Source of the DNA: Galeruca laticollis
Lineage: Eukaryota > Arthropoda > Insecta > Coleoptera > Chrysomelidae
Assembly: GCA_963921935.1 (NCBI GenBank)
Contig: OY998175.1
Span: 179,339,262 to 179,403,261 of the forward strand
Length of the DNA: 64,000 nucleotides
Reading direction: 5' to 3'
Part shown: positions 22,852 through 35,200 of the stretch, piece by piece
Numbering within the stretch: the first letter of the stretch is position 1
How the letters are laid out: each line of letters opens with the position of its first letter
Notes under the pieces: model-generated
Databases searched by the model: none
Told to the model about the DNA's origin: nothing
The model's input: only the letters and a program-made list of their open reading frames with translations
Position numbers and translations under genes: made by a program

Positions 22852-23065
22852 CAACATGTTGATGCTGTCCTGCTACCAATATCCGTTCTGGAACATTCAT
22901 ATTTAAATTGTCGCGTGCCCAGGAGCCTCTACTATCGCCGTTTATATCTGAAGAAAACGTTATTCTGTCAGGAACCTTCATTTGTTGATTAATTCCTACT
23001 TTAAAATTAACATCACTGACAAATGCATCGTCAGCGTAATGTGTTGGACTAGAGTTTGTGGACAT
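22852..23065 (-). CDS. Tango11: Mitochondrial fission factor (Mff/Tango11-like), first coding exon
   Basis: The exon encodes about 71 residues from ATG 23065 and ends at a GTACGT donor (phase 1). It shows the two conserved N-terminal repeats of the family: INQQMKVPDRITF and MNVPERILVAGQH, separated by about 25 residues, matching the MxVPEKL...MxVPERIVVAG pattern of animal Mff. In animals Mff is a tail-anchored outer-membrane protein that recruits the dynamin Drp1 to mitochondria and peroxisomes. The coiled coil and membrane anchor would be in later exons, not visible here. It starts 454 bp from the start of mRpS15 in head-to-head orientation, so the two probably share a promoter region. The symbol is given by homology to the fly gene. 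Confidence 0.8.
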
Positions 23066-23518
23066 GTCGTGTAATGGTCTTAAATATTGTTTTATTCTTA
23101 AGTAGAATTAAATTATTTACTGCAATTTGACAACTTTATTTTGGTAAAATTTCTACTTTTTACCATTACACAAAAAATTCTTCCTTCACCTCCTCCAGGA
23201 ACCAGGACTGTCAAATGTCAAAGTCAAATTAGTACGGGACGGGAAACAATAAAACAACTGATGTGAAGTGAGACCTTCAACTCAACATAATATTTTACCA
23301 ATTATCTACACGAGCGTAATTAATAAACTAGATATAAATTACTTATGCTCTAAAATAGCTTTTTCTTCTATAGTGTGGCATACATTTTTTTATTACTGGT
23401 TAAATTGTTTTTGGCTAGAAGGCTATCATAAAATTATGGAAGAGGAAGACTTGACAAAGATAGGAAAATAGGAAATTAACCTTCAAATGTTAACTAATTT
23501 TGGCTTACGCGTTTTCAA
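23066..23518. promoter_or_regulatory. Bidirectional promoter region, Mff / mRpS15
   Basis: The 453 bp separates the divergent start codons of two mitochondrial genes. There is no clear TATA box at a fixed position. A 67-codon plus-strand frame at 23268-23471 is probably 5'UTR. Shared promoter use is inferred from the arrangement only. Confidence 0.5.
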
Positions 23519-26500
23519 ATGAAAATGAATAGCTTACCATATTTAAAAAAAATAAATGCGTTTAGCATATTCTCCAGATCCTATGCCTTTAAGAGCGATT
23601 TAAAAATTAAATGGGTTCGTCCAGAAAAAATACCATGTTTTAAACCTGAAAAAAGTGGAGACCTGCAAGGTTTTCCTAGTATAAATAAAAGTGAAACTAT
23701 ATTAGAATTTCAAAATTCTAAAGAGTTGGCAACGGCAGACGATAATGTTAAAAAACTATTTTCTTTGGAGTTTGCTCCGAAGAAGTGTGCAAATAACTTG
23801 TATATTAAGAACATGATGAGTAAAGTACAAAGACACGATTTAGATTTCAGCACTATTGAAACTAAAATAGCTCGATGGACAGGTGAGTTGATTATCCTTG
23901 GAATGTAAAACTTTATTTTCATTGCTTTTTCATAAACTTCTATTTCTTTTTATATTTTTAGGTATAATTCGTGCTCTACAGGAATCAATGGAAAGGTTTC
24001 CAAGAAATATAAGAATGAAAGTAACACTTAAGGAATTAATAGACAGAAGAAAAAAACATTTAAAATATCTGCGTCGTTGGGATTACAAAAAATTTGAATG
24101 GTTACTCGAAAATCTCGATTTAGTTTATAAACCTCCTCCTACTCATTTTCATTGGATCACTAGGAAAGAGTCATTGAAAAAACTAACAGATAAATATTGT
24201 GATGGTATTAAAGAAGATAGGTTGAAAGCTTATAGGTAATTCTTATTATTATCAATTTAAATGCATCAAATATTTACTGAATAATTGTTTAAACAATATG
24301 TGAATAATTAGATAAATAATTTTTATGTCAACTGCTTTCTTTCTACATAAAGTACAAGATTCAATATTTAGTATAAATAAATATTATTAGGTATATCTTT
24401 CCCAGTGATGAAATGATCAAAAAAGTAAGCATCAAAAAGAACTTCACAACAATGCTAAGTAAGAGAGGAGACTGGGATAGGGAATACACCAACCAAACTT
24501 TCCAATGAAACACCATCAGATGAATCAAAAACCACCACAGGAACTGGTGCAGAAGTATTCGTGACTGGCACCAGATACTCATTATCTTTAGGCTCCTGTC
24601 CAAGCGTCTTTCAGACAGAAATACTTACAATCGAAAGATGTGTGGAAATGAACCTAGAAAGAAACTATCAGAAATGTGGCATAGCAATTCATCCTGATAG
24701 TTAGTTGAGCAGCTATCAAAGCATTGAGCTCCCAATCATTGACACAAAGCATGCATCGGGCTACCAAAGAAAACTTGATGAAATTGGCAAGAATAACAGG
24801 GTCTCTTTAGTCTGGGTTCCTGGCCACTCAAGAATAAAAGGAAATGAAGAGGCCAATACACATTTTATTAGTCAGAAACCTTGCGGTGGTGTAGGAAAAT
24901 GCTCCCATAAGAGAGTTTCAGAAGGAGGAATCTGAAAGAGAAGCACTCTGGTGGTGCCTTCTCAGGCTGGTTCACTCCACACCATTAGATCCAAAAAATA
25001 TTTAGACCGTAGTAAAAATAAGATAGGTACATCTCACGGGCTTCCTTACAGGGTATTGTCGCCTTACGAAGCACCTAATGAGAATAGGTATGGCAGAAAC
25101 TGACGAGTGCAGATTCTGTGGGGAGGATGAAGAAACTTCAGCTCACCTAGCTCTAGAATGCCTCACCATTGCAAGACAATGCAAAACATGCTTCAAACAA
25201 GCAGTAGGTGTGGGGATCTAACATCCTTCCCAAATACTACAGTTCATTAGAACTCGGGAACTGGAATGCAAACTGTACAAGAAGTCAGTACAGCTCTGAT
25301 AGGGGGGGGGGAGCACAATAAACCTTAAGGTTACAGTGCAAAGTAACCCTGTTAATAATCTAATATAGGTATATCTGAATGTTCAATAGAGTATAGAGGG
25401 TATCACAGGTTGCCTGTTGCACCCTTATATCTTGGTTATTTCAAATAATATGCCCCAGAAAGTATATATTTTCATAAATCTCACATCACACTGCATTAAA
25501 TACCCCTGTCAATCTAGTGTAAGAAATGACATGCGTGAAAATAAGGATAGTCAACTATTTTTACTTCCAAACACCCAATGCCAAAAAGGAAGTATTGTAA
25601 TGGCACGAAAAAGAAAATCGAGACTTTTGGGGAAATAGCTGTTTCATGATTATTTAAGATGACTGACCAAGTTTAAGAATGATGTCGGTGCGTGTATGTC
25701 ATCAATTTTTGGTCCCGGCACATTTACCTTAAGGGAGTTGAGATATAATTTGCTTGAAGCCACCTGGTCTAATAATGAATTTGGCTTGAAGGTAAACTGC
25801 CCTGATAATTCTAAAGCACTTATATTATCAAATGGTCTGAAATGCTATAATTTGTTTCAGATAAATACAATAGCAATCAGCAGAAATGTATATCTTGATC
25901 TTATATTTTCCAGTTTTAGCAATATAAAAGTTTCAGAACCTATAGATCCTCTTTTTAATAAATGTATACACCACACTGCTGTTTCCTTTGATCTAAAACA
26001 GAAGAATGAATCCTATCTAACTTACGAGGAATATTTTCATAATTTCAAATGAGGCAACTATATGGGATTAAATGATTACGTATTCCAAGTAAACTGGGAT
26101 TTGTTATTAAATAAATGAGGCTGTTGATCATTTTTACAGCATTCTTTATGAGGGTATAAATACATTTATTCCGGTCAAGAAGTATAAACCATCAAATTTT
26201 CCACACTGGTTTAATTCAGAACTTTTTATCACCTTTTCGCTGAGCACTTTTGAACTGTTTATTCTACTGAACAAGTTAATCAAATTCCAGAATATTCATA
26301 TATGCATGATAGCGTAAATGTTAGTTGTTACACTGTTACTGTTCAGGAAATCATAGAGGCCATTATGAGAGCTACAGGGAAACTTTCTTATGGTCCTGAT
26401 GGCATACCACTTTATGTATTTAAAAATGCGTTTTTACTCTTGCTAAAGCCATTTCAAGTCAAGTTTAAAGCAGGGCATGTTTCCAGATTTTTGGAAACAA

Positions 26501-29500
26501 AGTTTTCTTTCCCCTATCTACAAATTGGGTAAGAGAAATGATGTCACAACTTATCGTGCTGTGTGCATACAATCTAAAATACCAAAACTTTTAAATTCCC
26601 TTATCTCTAATATCTTGGGACACACGACACATAATTAATTCCCAAAAACTCACATAAATCTTCAGTCCTTAAAAAATCGGAGAATAGAAATTAATTTGTG
26701 TTTGTAACACAAACTACTTAGTGGTCACATTAATTGTCCTGACTTACTAGCTCTAATAGAATGTAACTTAAACTACAGAAGAACCCGCAACACTGAATTG
26801 TTTCATATTCCATTTCGCCAGACAAACTATGGCAGGAATGAACCTATAACTAGACTGTTAAGAACTGTCAACAACTATCAACACAATCTCGATATTTTCG
26901 ACTCAGCGTTGTCACGAGATTTAAAAGTCAAGTGAAGGGCATTAACTTTACATAAGCACGCATCTTGATTTTGTTATAAATCTTTTTAGATGTGAATTTC
27001 TTTACCTTGTACAACTTTTTAAATCTTATATTTTGTTTGACAGCTTTTAGGTATATTTATGTAAATCTATATTAAATTATGAATGTTAAGAATAGTATTA
27101 TAATAAATTGGTTTATCCGTTAAATAATAAATAAATTTTGAATTTAAGAGTTTGTGGGCATAATGCAGACCCCAGTTACTTTTGGTGGAAATCCGCCAAC
27201 AGGAAGTGGTAGTTTACTTAAAACGTTGAACCCAATGTTAAAGATAATTAAATTTAGAAACATTTTTTCAATATATATATATATAATAAGCAACGAATAG
27301 GTTAGTGGGTATTGCACGCAAATAGAAAAATAGAAGAAGGAGCTACTGAAAAGAGTGAAAGAGTGGTAACCGCAGACATGCATGTTTCTGGCTCATTAGC
27401 CGTCATCGGTACGGTACAATCAAGAAAAGATGTGAAACATGGGAGCAAAGGTGTTGAATGAAACATGAGAAAATATAACAGAATTCAGCAGGATAGTCAA
27501 ACACAACATTTGTGTCAGTAATATTAGAAGATCTCGAATATTCGAGACAACAACCAACATAGACACGGAGGTGCATATAACACTCCCGTCTGAAACTTCC
27601 CACCCAGATTAATGAAATAATAACAAGATGTACGAATAGTGCATGACATATGAACAATAAGCAACGAATAGGTTAGTGGGTATTGCACGCAAATAGAAGA
27701 AGGGGCTACTGAAAAGAGTGGTAACCGCAGACATGCATGTTTCTGGCTCATTAGCCGTCATCGGTATGGTACAACCAAGGAAAGATGTGAAACATGGGAG
27801 CAAAGGTGTTGAATGAAACATGAGAAAGTATAACAGAATTCAGCAGGATAGTCAAACACAACATTTGTGTCAGTAATATTAGAAGATCTCGAATATTCGA
27901 GACAACAACCAACATAGACACGGAGGTGCATATAACACTCCCGTCTGAAACTTCCGACCCAGATTAATGAAATAATAACAAGATGTACAAATAGTGCGTG
28001 ACATATGAACAATAAGCAATGAATAGGTTAGTGGGTATTGCACGCAAATAGAATAAGGGGCTACTGAAAAGAGTGGTAACCGCAGACGTGCATGTTTCTG
28101 GCTCATTAGCCGTCATCGGTACGGTACAACCAAGGAAAGATGTGAAACATGGGAGCAAAGGTGTTGAATGAAACATGAGAAAATATAACAGAATTCAGCA
28201 GGATAGTCAAACACAACATTTGTGTCAGTAATATTAGAAGATCTCGAATATTCGAGACAACAACCAACATAGACACGGAGGTGCATATAACACTCCCGTC
28301 TGAAACTTCCGACCCAGATTAATGAAATAATAACAAGATGTACGAATAGTGCGTGACATATGAACAATAAGCAACGAATAGGTTAGTGTTTGACTATCCT
28401 GCTGAATTCTGTTATATTTTCTCATGTTTCATTCAACACCTTTGCTCCCATGTTTCACATCTTTCCTTGGTTGTACCGTACCGATGACGGCTAATGAGCC
28501 AGAAACATGCATGTCTGTGGTTACCAGTCTTTTCAGTAGCCCCTTCTTCTATTTGCGTGCAATACCCACTAACTTATTCGTTGCTTATTGTTCATATGTC
28601 ACGCACTATTCGTACATCTTGTTATTATTTCATTAATCTGGGTCGGAAGTTTCAGGCAGGAGTGTTATATGCACCTCCGTGTCTATGTTGGTTGTTGTCT
28701 CGAATATTCGAGATCTTCTAATATTACTGACACAAATGTTGTGTTTGACTATCCTGTTGAATTCTGTTATATTTTCTCATGTTTCATTCAACACCTTTGC
28801 TCCCATGTTTCACAACTTTCCTTGGTTGTACCGTACCGATGACGGCCAGTAACATGCATGTCTGTGGTTACCACTCTTTTCAGTAGCTCCTTCTTCTATT
28901 TGCGTGCAATACCCACTAACCTATTCGTTGCTTATTGTTCATATGTCACGCACATTCGTACAATTATGATTCTTGGGGATTCCGCCTAAAGGTGATTATT
29001 AAAACTCTTTTTTACTACCCAACGTTTCGAAAATGTTTATTTCCTTTATCAAGGGCTAAAATATAATTTTGGATAATTCACTGTTATAGTTAACAAAATT
29101 TAGTACTTACTGCAAGGTTAGTTATGTCTTTAAAACTTTATAAACCATGAGTTAACATTAGGTATGTTATAATACATCATATTTTAATTTTGAAAATCAA
29201 GCAGAAATTTCAACGTACAAGAAAAACCGACCACTGTTTTTATCTAGACAAAATCGAATAAAAGTAAGCGACCATCCAACAACTTTTAGTATAGGTGTTG
29301 AGGTGTGTCAATAAACGTTAAAATGTTGTCATTTGAACTATTAAAATTGAGGTGCGTTATTAATTATTATTTAAATTGACAAAAAATGTGACTAAAAATG
29401 ATGTGACAAAACTTATGTTGTGAGATGCCTGTAGAAAATGTTGACCCAGTCATCAAGAGTAATGCGGTATGTTATGTACAACTCGTCAATGTCGGCAGTC

Positions 29501-32229
29501 CAGCCTCAGAGACTGTCACCACTCATAGAGACTAACAGCATCCATCCACGAGTTGTGTTACCAAAACTCATCATCATTTATGGCAGTTCCACTCTCTCGA
29601 TGGTTCAGGCTTCTCATTAAAAATCCCGCGAAGTATCCAGTATACTCTCACTATGTCAGACACCACGCCCAGAACCTGCAGATGTTGTTATTTCCTTGCT
29701 TTGTTGATTGTAATCAGGTACCGCAGTCAAACATCTGTCACCTGTCCAGACAACGATTCCCATGTGTCAGTGTCAAAATGTAGGTTGATATAACCATGAG
29801 GCTCGCCCCATTCAGTCGCTAACATGACTCTCACTCAGCCAGGACAGAATGGAAGCATTATGTCATCAATGATTGGTACTAGTTTTAATTCAGTATTGTA
29901 TCAAAAATTGTTGTATGGAAGCAAAGTAAGAAGTTATATGTCAGAATCGGAAGTTCCAGAGCACAGTAGATTTGAAGATTTGCCTGATTTATCTAGTGTA
30001 AGTATGCATAAGTAAAAGTGATGTGTTGAGTATCTCTCTTTTTGTTCAGAGAATTGCTGTTTAAGGTGGTTTCTAACATTTCCAATTAAGTTCTTTTATA
30101 GTAATATTGATTAGAATGTACTATTTCAATGTTGTTAAAGTTTGGGTGATGCCCAGTTGAGATACTATGTTCTGCCAATCCACAAGACATTTTATTTAAG
30201 TTAATATCACTTTTATGTTGTGTTACCCTATCCCTGAGGACCCTTGGAAGTTTGTCCATAATAGACTTTTTCACAATTTACACATGGAATTTTATACACT
30301 ACTCCAGCTTTTTTAAGTGTTTCATCTCTTTGTTTAGCATTAGTGAAGATGTCACCCAATTTGAAGTTATATTTGTGTGTGAGTTTCAACTGTACTTCAT
30401 CTTTGAAAACGTTTAAAATTTTTGAAGAAATATCTTTAATATAAGGTATTGTTACATACTTTTTATTTATTACAGAGTTTTCCCCATTAACATTATCAGT
30501 GTTTGTTGGGTTAATCTGACTTCTGGGCTCTTGCACCCTTGTACTGTAGTTTTTTTAAAAGTTTTGTTGGATATGAATTGGTTATAAAAATGTCATAAAG
30601 AAGTTTTAAATTTTTGTTCACTAGAGAAGGGTGACAGATTTTATGTATTCTGTTTTTCATTGTTAGAACCAGATTAAGTTTTGTCCTTTCTGTATGGTTA
30701 GACATATAATTAATGAATCTATTAGAACTCATTGGTTTTCTATACCAATCCAGGACAATTACATTTTCCTGTGTTCTAATCAGCTTTGTGTCAAGAAACG
30801 GGATGCTGTCGTCTACCTCTGTTTCTATAGTGAACTGAAGATGTCTGTTATATGAATTAAAAATATTTAAAATTGGTTCTGTGGAGTTTTGTGGCACCCC
30901 ACAGATTATGTCATCTACAAATTTTTTAATAAAAGATAATTGAAAATTCAGTTTTGGGATACAAGAATCCAGAAGATCATCCATTATGTATTGAGCAGCT
31001 ATGGGGGAGATGCTTGCCCCCATAGGAGTACCTAAAGTTTGTTTATAGTATTTGTTTTGAAATACACAATATGTAGTATCAAAAATGAAGTCAAGTAGTA
31101 GTATTGTAAGCTGATGTCAGTATATCTGTTACCAATTTAGAAATGTTACTGTTAGGTGAATTGATAGAAGATACAATGGGTCTCAAGGAGAGGATAGGTT
31201 TATGTATTTTTGGTAAACCATAAAATTTAGGTGATGTTTGATTATAAATTGTTAACAATTTTGCTTGTTGTTCATGAATGTAAGATTGAGATTTGAGTTT
31301 TGAAACTATTCTATTTGCTTTTTGCTGATAAGCAGAAGTAGGATCTCTGGTTAGCATTTTATAATTATTTGTATCATTCAAAATGTTGTTTGATAATGCT
31401 TCGTAATCCACCCTTTTCATGATAACTGTAACATTTCCCTTGTCTGACCTAGTGACCATTATATCAGGATTTTGTTTTAAATTTTTTTTTGTTTTATCCC
31501 TCAGTATATGGAGATAGTCATGGGTTTTGAAAAATAGTTCGTTAAAATGTTTGTTATTCGTTGTCTGTATATGATTCCAGACTCAGTATGACAATATGCT
31601 ATAATGTTCTCTATGTCAGACAAAAGATGTTTCAAAGATATATCTTTTAATGATGGAGAAAAATTAAATTTAGGTCCCAATGCTAAGAGATCCTCAATGT
31701 CACTTGGTATTGAGACTCCTGAAATATTTCTTATCCAGTTTGGTTGAGTTTTGATTTTATTTAAAAATATGTTTTGAAGTGAATTTATTTTGTTAATATT
31801 GTTGTTTTTAATTTTATTAAATTTTCTTTCAAAACTGGCTTTTTGTCTGGTTTTGAATTGATTGAAAATGTTAAATGGTAGTCTAGATGTAACTCTGTTA
31901 ATACACTTTGTCAGAGAACATTCCAGGTGCCTCAAATTTGTATGAGTGATCGAAATCTCAATATTTAAAATTTTCCATTTCCATCACAGGTTAGAAAACA
32001 TAAAATATAATGTATTATAACATACCTAATGTTAACTCATGGTTTATAAAGTTTTAAAGACATAACTCACCTTGCAGTAAGTACTAAATTTTGTTAACTA
32101 TAACAGTGAATTATCCAAAATTATATTTTAGCCCTTGATAAAGAAAATAAACATTTTCGAAACGTTGGGTAGTAAAAAAGAGTTTTAATAATCACCTTTA
32201 GACGGAATCCCCAAGAATCATAATTTTTG

Positions 32230-32281
<52 letters not shown>

Positions 32282-35200
32282 CACTAGGTTCACGGGTTGA
32301 ACCGCGTTGGAAATTTGTAATTTCTCGACGTTTCGGCTTCCAGTTTGAAGCCATTATCAAGAGAGAGGGGAGGTTATTCGTTCATTAATCTAGGAAGTGA
32401 TCCGATTCCGTAGTCTCAATCTGCCTACTCTACGTACGAATCACCCCCTTCGGCTAATTCCAAGGCCTTAATCTGCATACTCCTTGGATTTCACCGAAAA
32501 AGGACATAACAACAAAGATAAAATAAATCAAATTAAAATAATAAAAAAATTGCTTACCAGTTAAAACACTAACACTCACTACTGGCTTGAAGTCGATTCA
32601 CCGATAAGTTGTCTGTACCGTGTATTTATGGGGGACCTATTGGCGGGTATGGTCTTCTCGGCGCGCGCGGTGCTTGTACTGCTGGAGGGAGTGGTGACAG
32701 GTATAGGACGTTCGTTATCCCGCGATATTTTAGGAGGGTTATTCTTGGCGCAGGCCATGGTGGAAGGCAGCGAGGTAGTATCGGAATGGGGCGGGTGGAG
32801 AGGTTTTTACAGGTTGATGGCAATCTCTGGCTGTCGTCCCTGGTATTTAAACAGTGTGGACGTTTTTCTATTTCGATAGATTCTCGAATTATTTTGGACT
32901 TAAGGAGCAAGTTGGGGCGATAATTATGGTTTTATCGAAATCGATTGTGTGCCCTGTTTGGACACGGTGTTGGGCCAAGATGGAAGAAGGATCGGAATTT
33001 CTGACAGGCAATGTGTTCTTTTGCTCTAACGGAGATGCGTCTTTTGGTCTGACCTATGTCGGTGCGGGGACAATCTATGTAAGGGATTTCATATACTACA
33101 TGCTGTTCATTGGGAATTTTATCCTTCACAGATCTGATTAGGTGGTCGCATTTTTTTTAAATAGGATGGTATATTATGTTCGGTTACATATTTTAATAGA
33201 ACACGTTATATTTTGAATATGTATATACACAAATATTTAATTTTTTGTGACGATATTTTGAAATAAATAAACATGCTGAGAATTGAAATAAATCACTATG
33301 GGCGAAAATTCTCTTTTTAAAAATGTATTTATTATTTTAATACACTTAGAATATTCCCGACAATAAAGTCTTAATTACTTGAAAGCTACCTATTGATTGA
33401 CCGTTCTTGAGAATTTAGAAATAAAGTAAACTACTATAAATAGGCGAATTTTTATAGTTTAGTCAGATTATTTTATATGATCTGCTGGAAAATGGGTGAC
33501 AGTTCATCCCTCTGAAGTTTCAGCTTCCGTGGGATGCAGCTAAATAAAGTGAACATCTTAGGACTGGTTTTCTTGGTTCTGATTCTTTGAGGGCCCAGTA
33601 GAAACATAGAAGGATTAGGAGGCAATACATGATTAGTGCCAAGTCCAAGTGCTTGGAACATAAGAAGGGACATAAGTATAAAAAATTGGAGCATTTCTGA
33701 TAATTCTTTCTCGGGGTGTACTGAAGTCATCTAAATTTATTTCTGGAAGGCTAAAATTGAGTTTAGGAGGCAATACATTATTAGTGCCAAGTCCAAGTGC
33801 TTGGAACATAGGAAGGTACATAAGTATAAAAAATTGGAGCATTTCTGATAATTCTTTCTCGGGGGGTACTGAAGTCATCTAAATTTATTTCTGGAAGGCT
33901 AAAATTGAGATTTTTTGTTTTTAAGAAAGGATATTTTTAGTTCCTAAGAAAGGGATTTTATTTTTTGCTTGATTTTGTTTTCAAGAGATCATTTTAGTTC
34001 TTGTTCCTATGAAAGTTAAAATTGTCTAAATAAACGCTTTGTTCTAAATTAACCCTTTTTACTGGGGCTAATTAGAGGGAATGTATGTTATCTGGTTATT
34101 CGAAGGACCACTACGGTTGTTTTTCACTGATGTAAAGCTGAACCGTAGAATGAAATTAAAACACTTATATCACGTTATGATTTATATTGTCATGAACTTA
34201 TAATTTTATTTATTTTGCGTCGACAATTAAGATTTCACTTGTTATTTACGCGATGAATGAAAGTATTTTGCACATACTATGACGATTTATGAGATGACTA
34301 AAGCTTAAGGACACATGTTTGTTCCCGGTATGAAAACGCCGGGTGCTCTTCTAAACTGAGTACCTTTGTGTACCAAGTTCAAGGATGAAAGAGAGTGAAT
34401 GTAGGGTATATGGCGTATTTATACGTCGGTTGACGTAGGGTCCACTTGTTCGGATCTAACCAATGGGATACGAGTATTTTAAAATGTAATGTTCAAACAC
34501 AAGTGAAATTGCCAGTTGGAGATATGTTTTTTTTGGGCTTGAAACGGTTTCGTAGAAACAGATAACAGGGTTTGGACGAGCGTTTTTATGAAGAGATAAG
34601 ATGTCGGGGACTTTGGTATTTCAGTGGAATTTCAGAAAACGATATTTATCTGTTTTTCTTAGGTCTTAGTAAATTTAAATGACTTTTTTAGTGAAGTAAA
34701 GAAATATTAACTGTTGAAAATAAGGATATATTTAGTTATCTGTTTTGAGCATAATATTCGAAAGGTAGTATACAGGGGAAGTTGAAATAAAATCACGGGA
34801 GAATTTGGTAATTAAAAACCAAATTCGAACATATTGGGGTCGCGGGAAGAATGGAAGAAAGGTGAGAGATGGCTGCTCTCAGACATCGAATGCTGATGTT
34901 AGTGAAAGGGTATGTAGCGTGAGTGTGTGTACAGTTTTGATGCAGGATTGTGAATGAAAGTGAATAATTGTGAGAGTAACTATGTGAATAGGTGTATAGG
35001 GGTTGTAAGGTAACCTAATGTTGGTGTTTGAGTGTTGTAAGGACTCTAACGTCATGAATGTAACGAATGAATAAGATTTGAGGTTAGAGTGTTGTAAGGA
35101 CTCTAACGTCATGAGTGTAATGAATGAATAAGAGTTGAGGTTAGAGTCTTGTAAGGACTCTAACGTCATGTATGTAACGAATGAATAAGATTTGAGGTTA

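Larger units (their letters stand above)
28962..32225 (-). mobile_element. Penelope-like element with inverted terminal repeats
   Basis: Inverted repeats of about 227 bp lie at 28962-29188 and 31999-32225; the outer sequence is AATTATGATTCTTGGGGATT. They enclose a minus-strand Penelope-type RT and GIY-YIG endonuclease. Inverted pseudo-LTRs are a known arrangement for this class. The element sits between the 355-bp satellite and an AT microsatellite. No clean target duplication was identified. Confidence 0.85.

Noticed and set aside
27403..28842. Recurring 70-84-codon frames with cysteines
   Set aside because: They recur with the 355-bp satellite and flip with its inversion; no domain was recognised.
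32609..33141. Plus-strand frames over the second Penelope element
   Set aside because: The GIY-YIG and terminal tail motifs are on the minus strand; the plus frames are GC-rich shadows.
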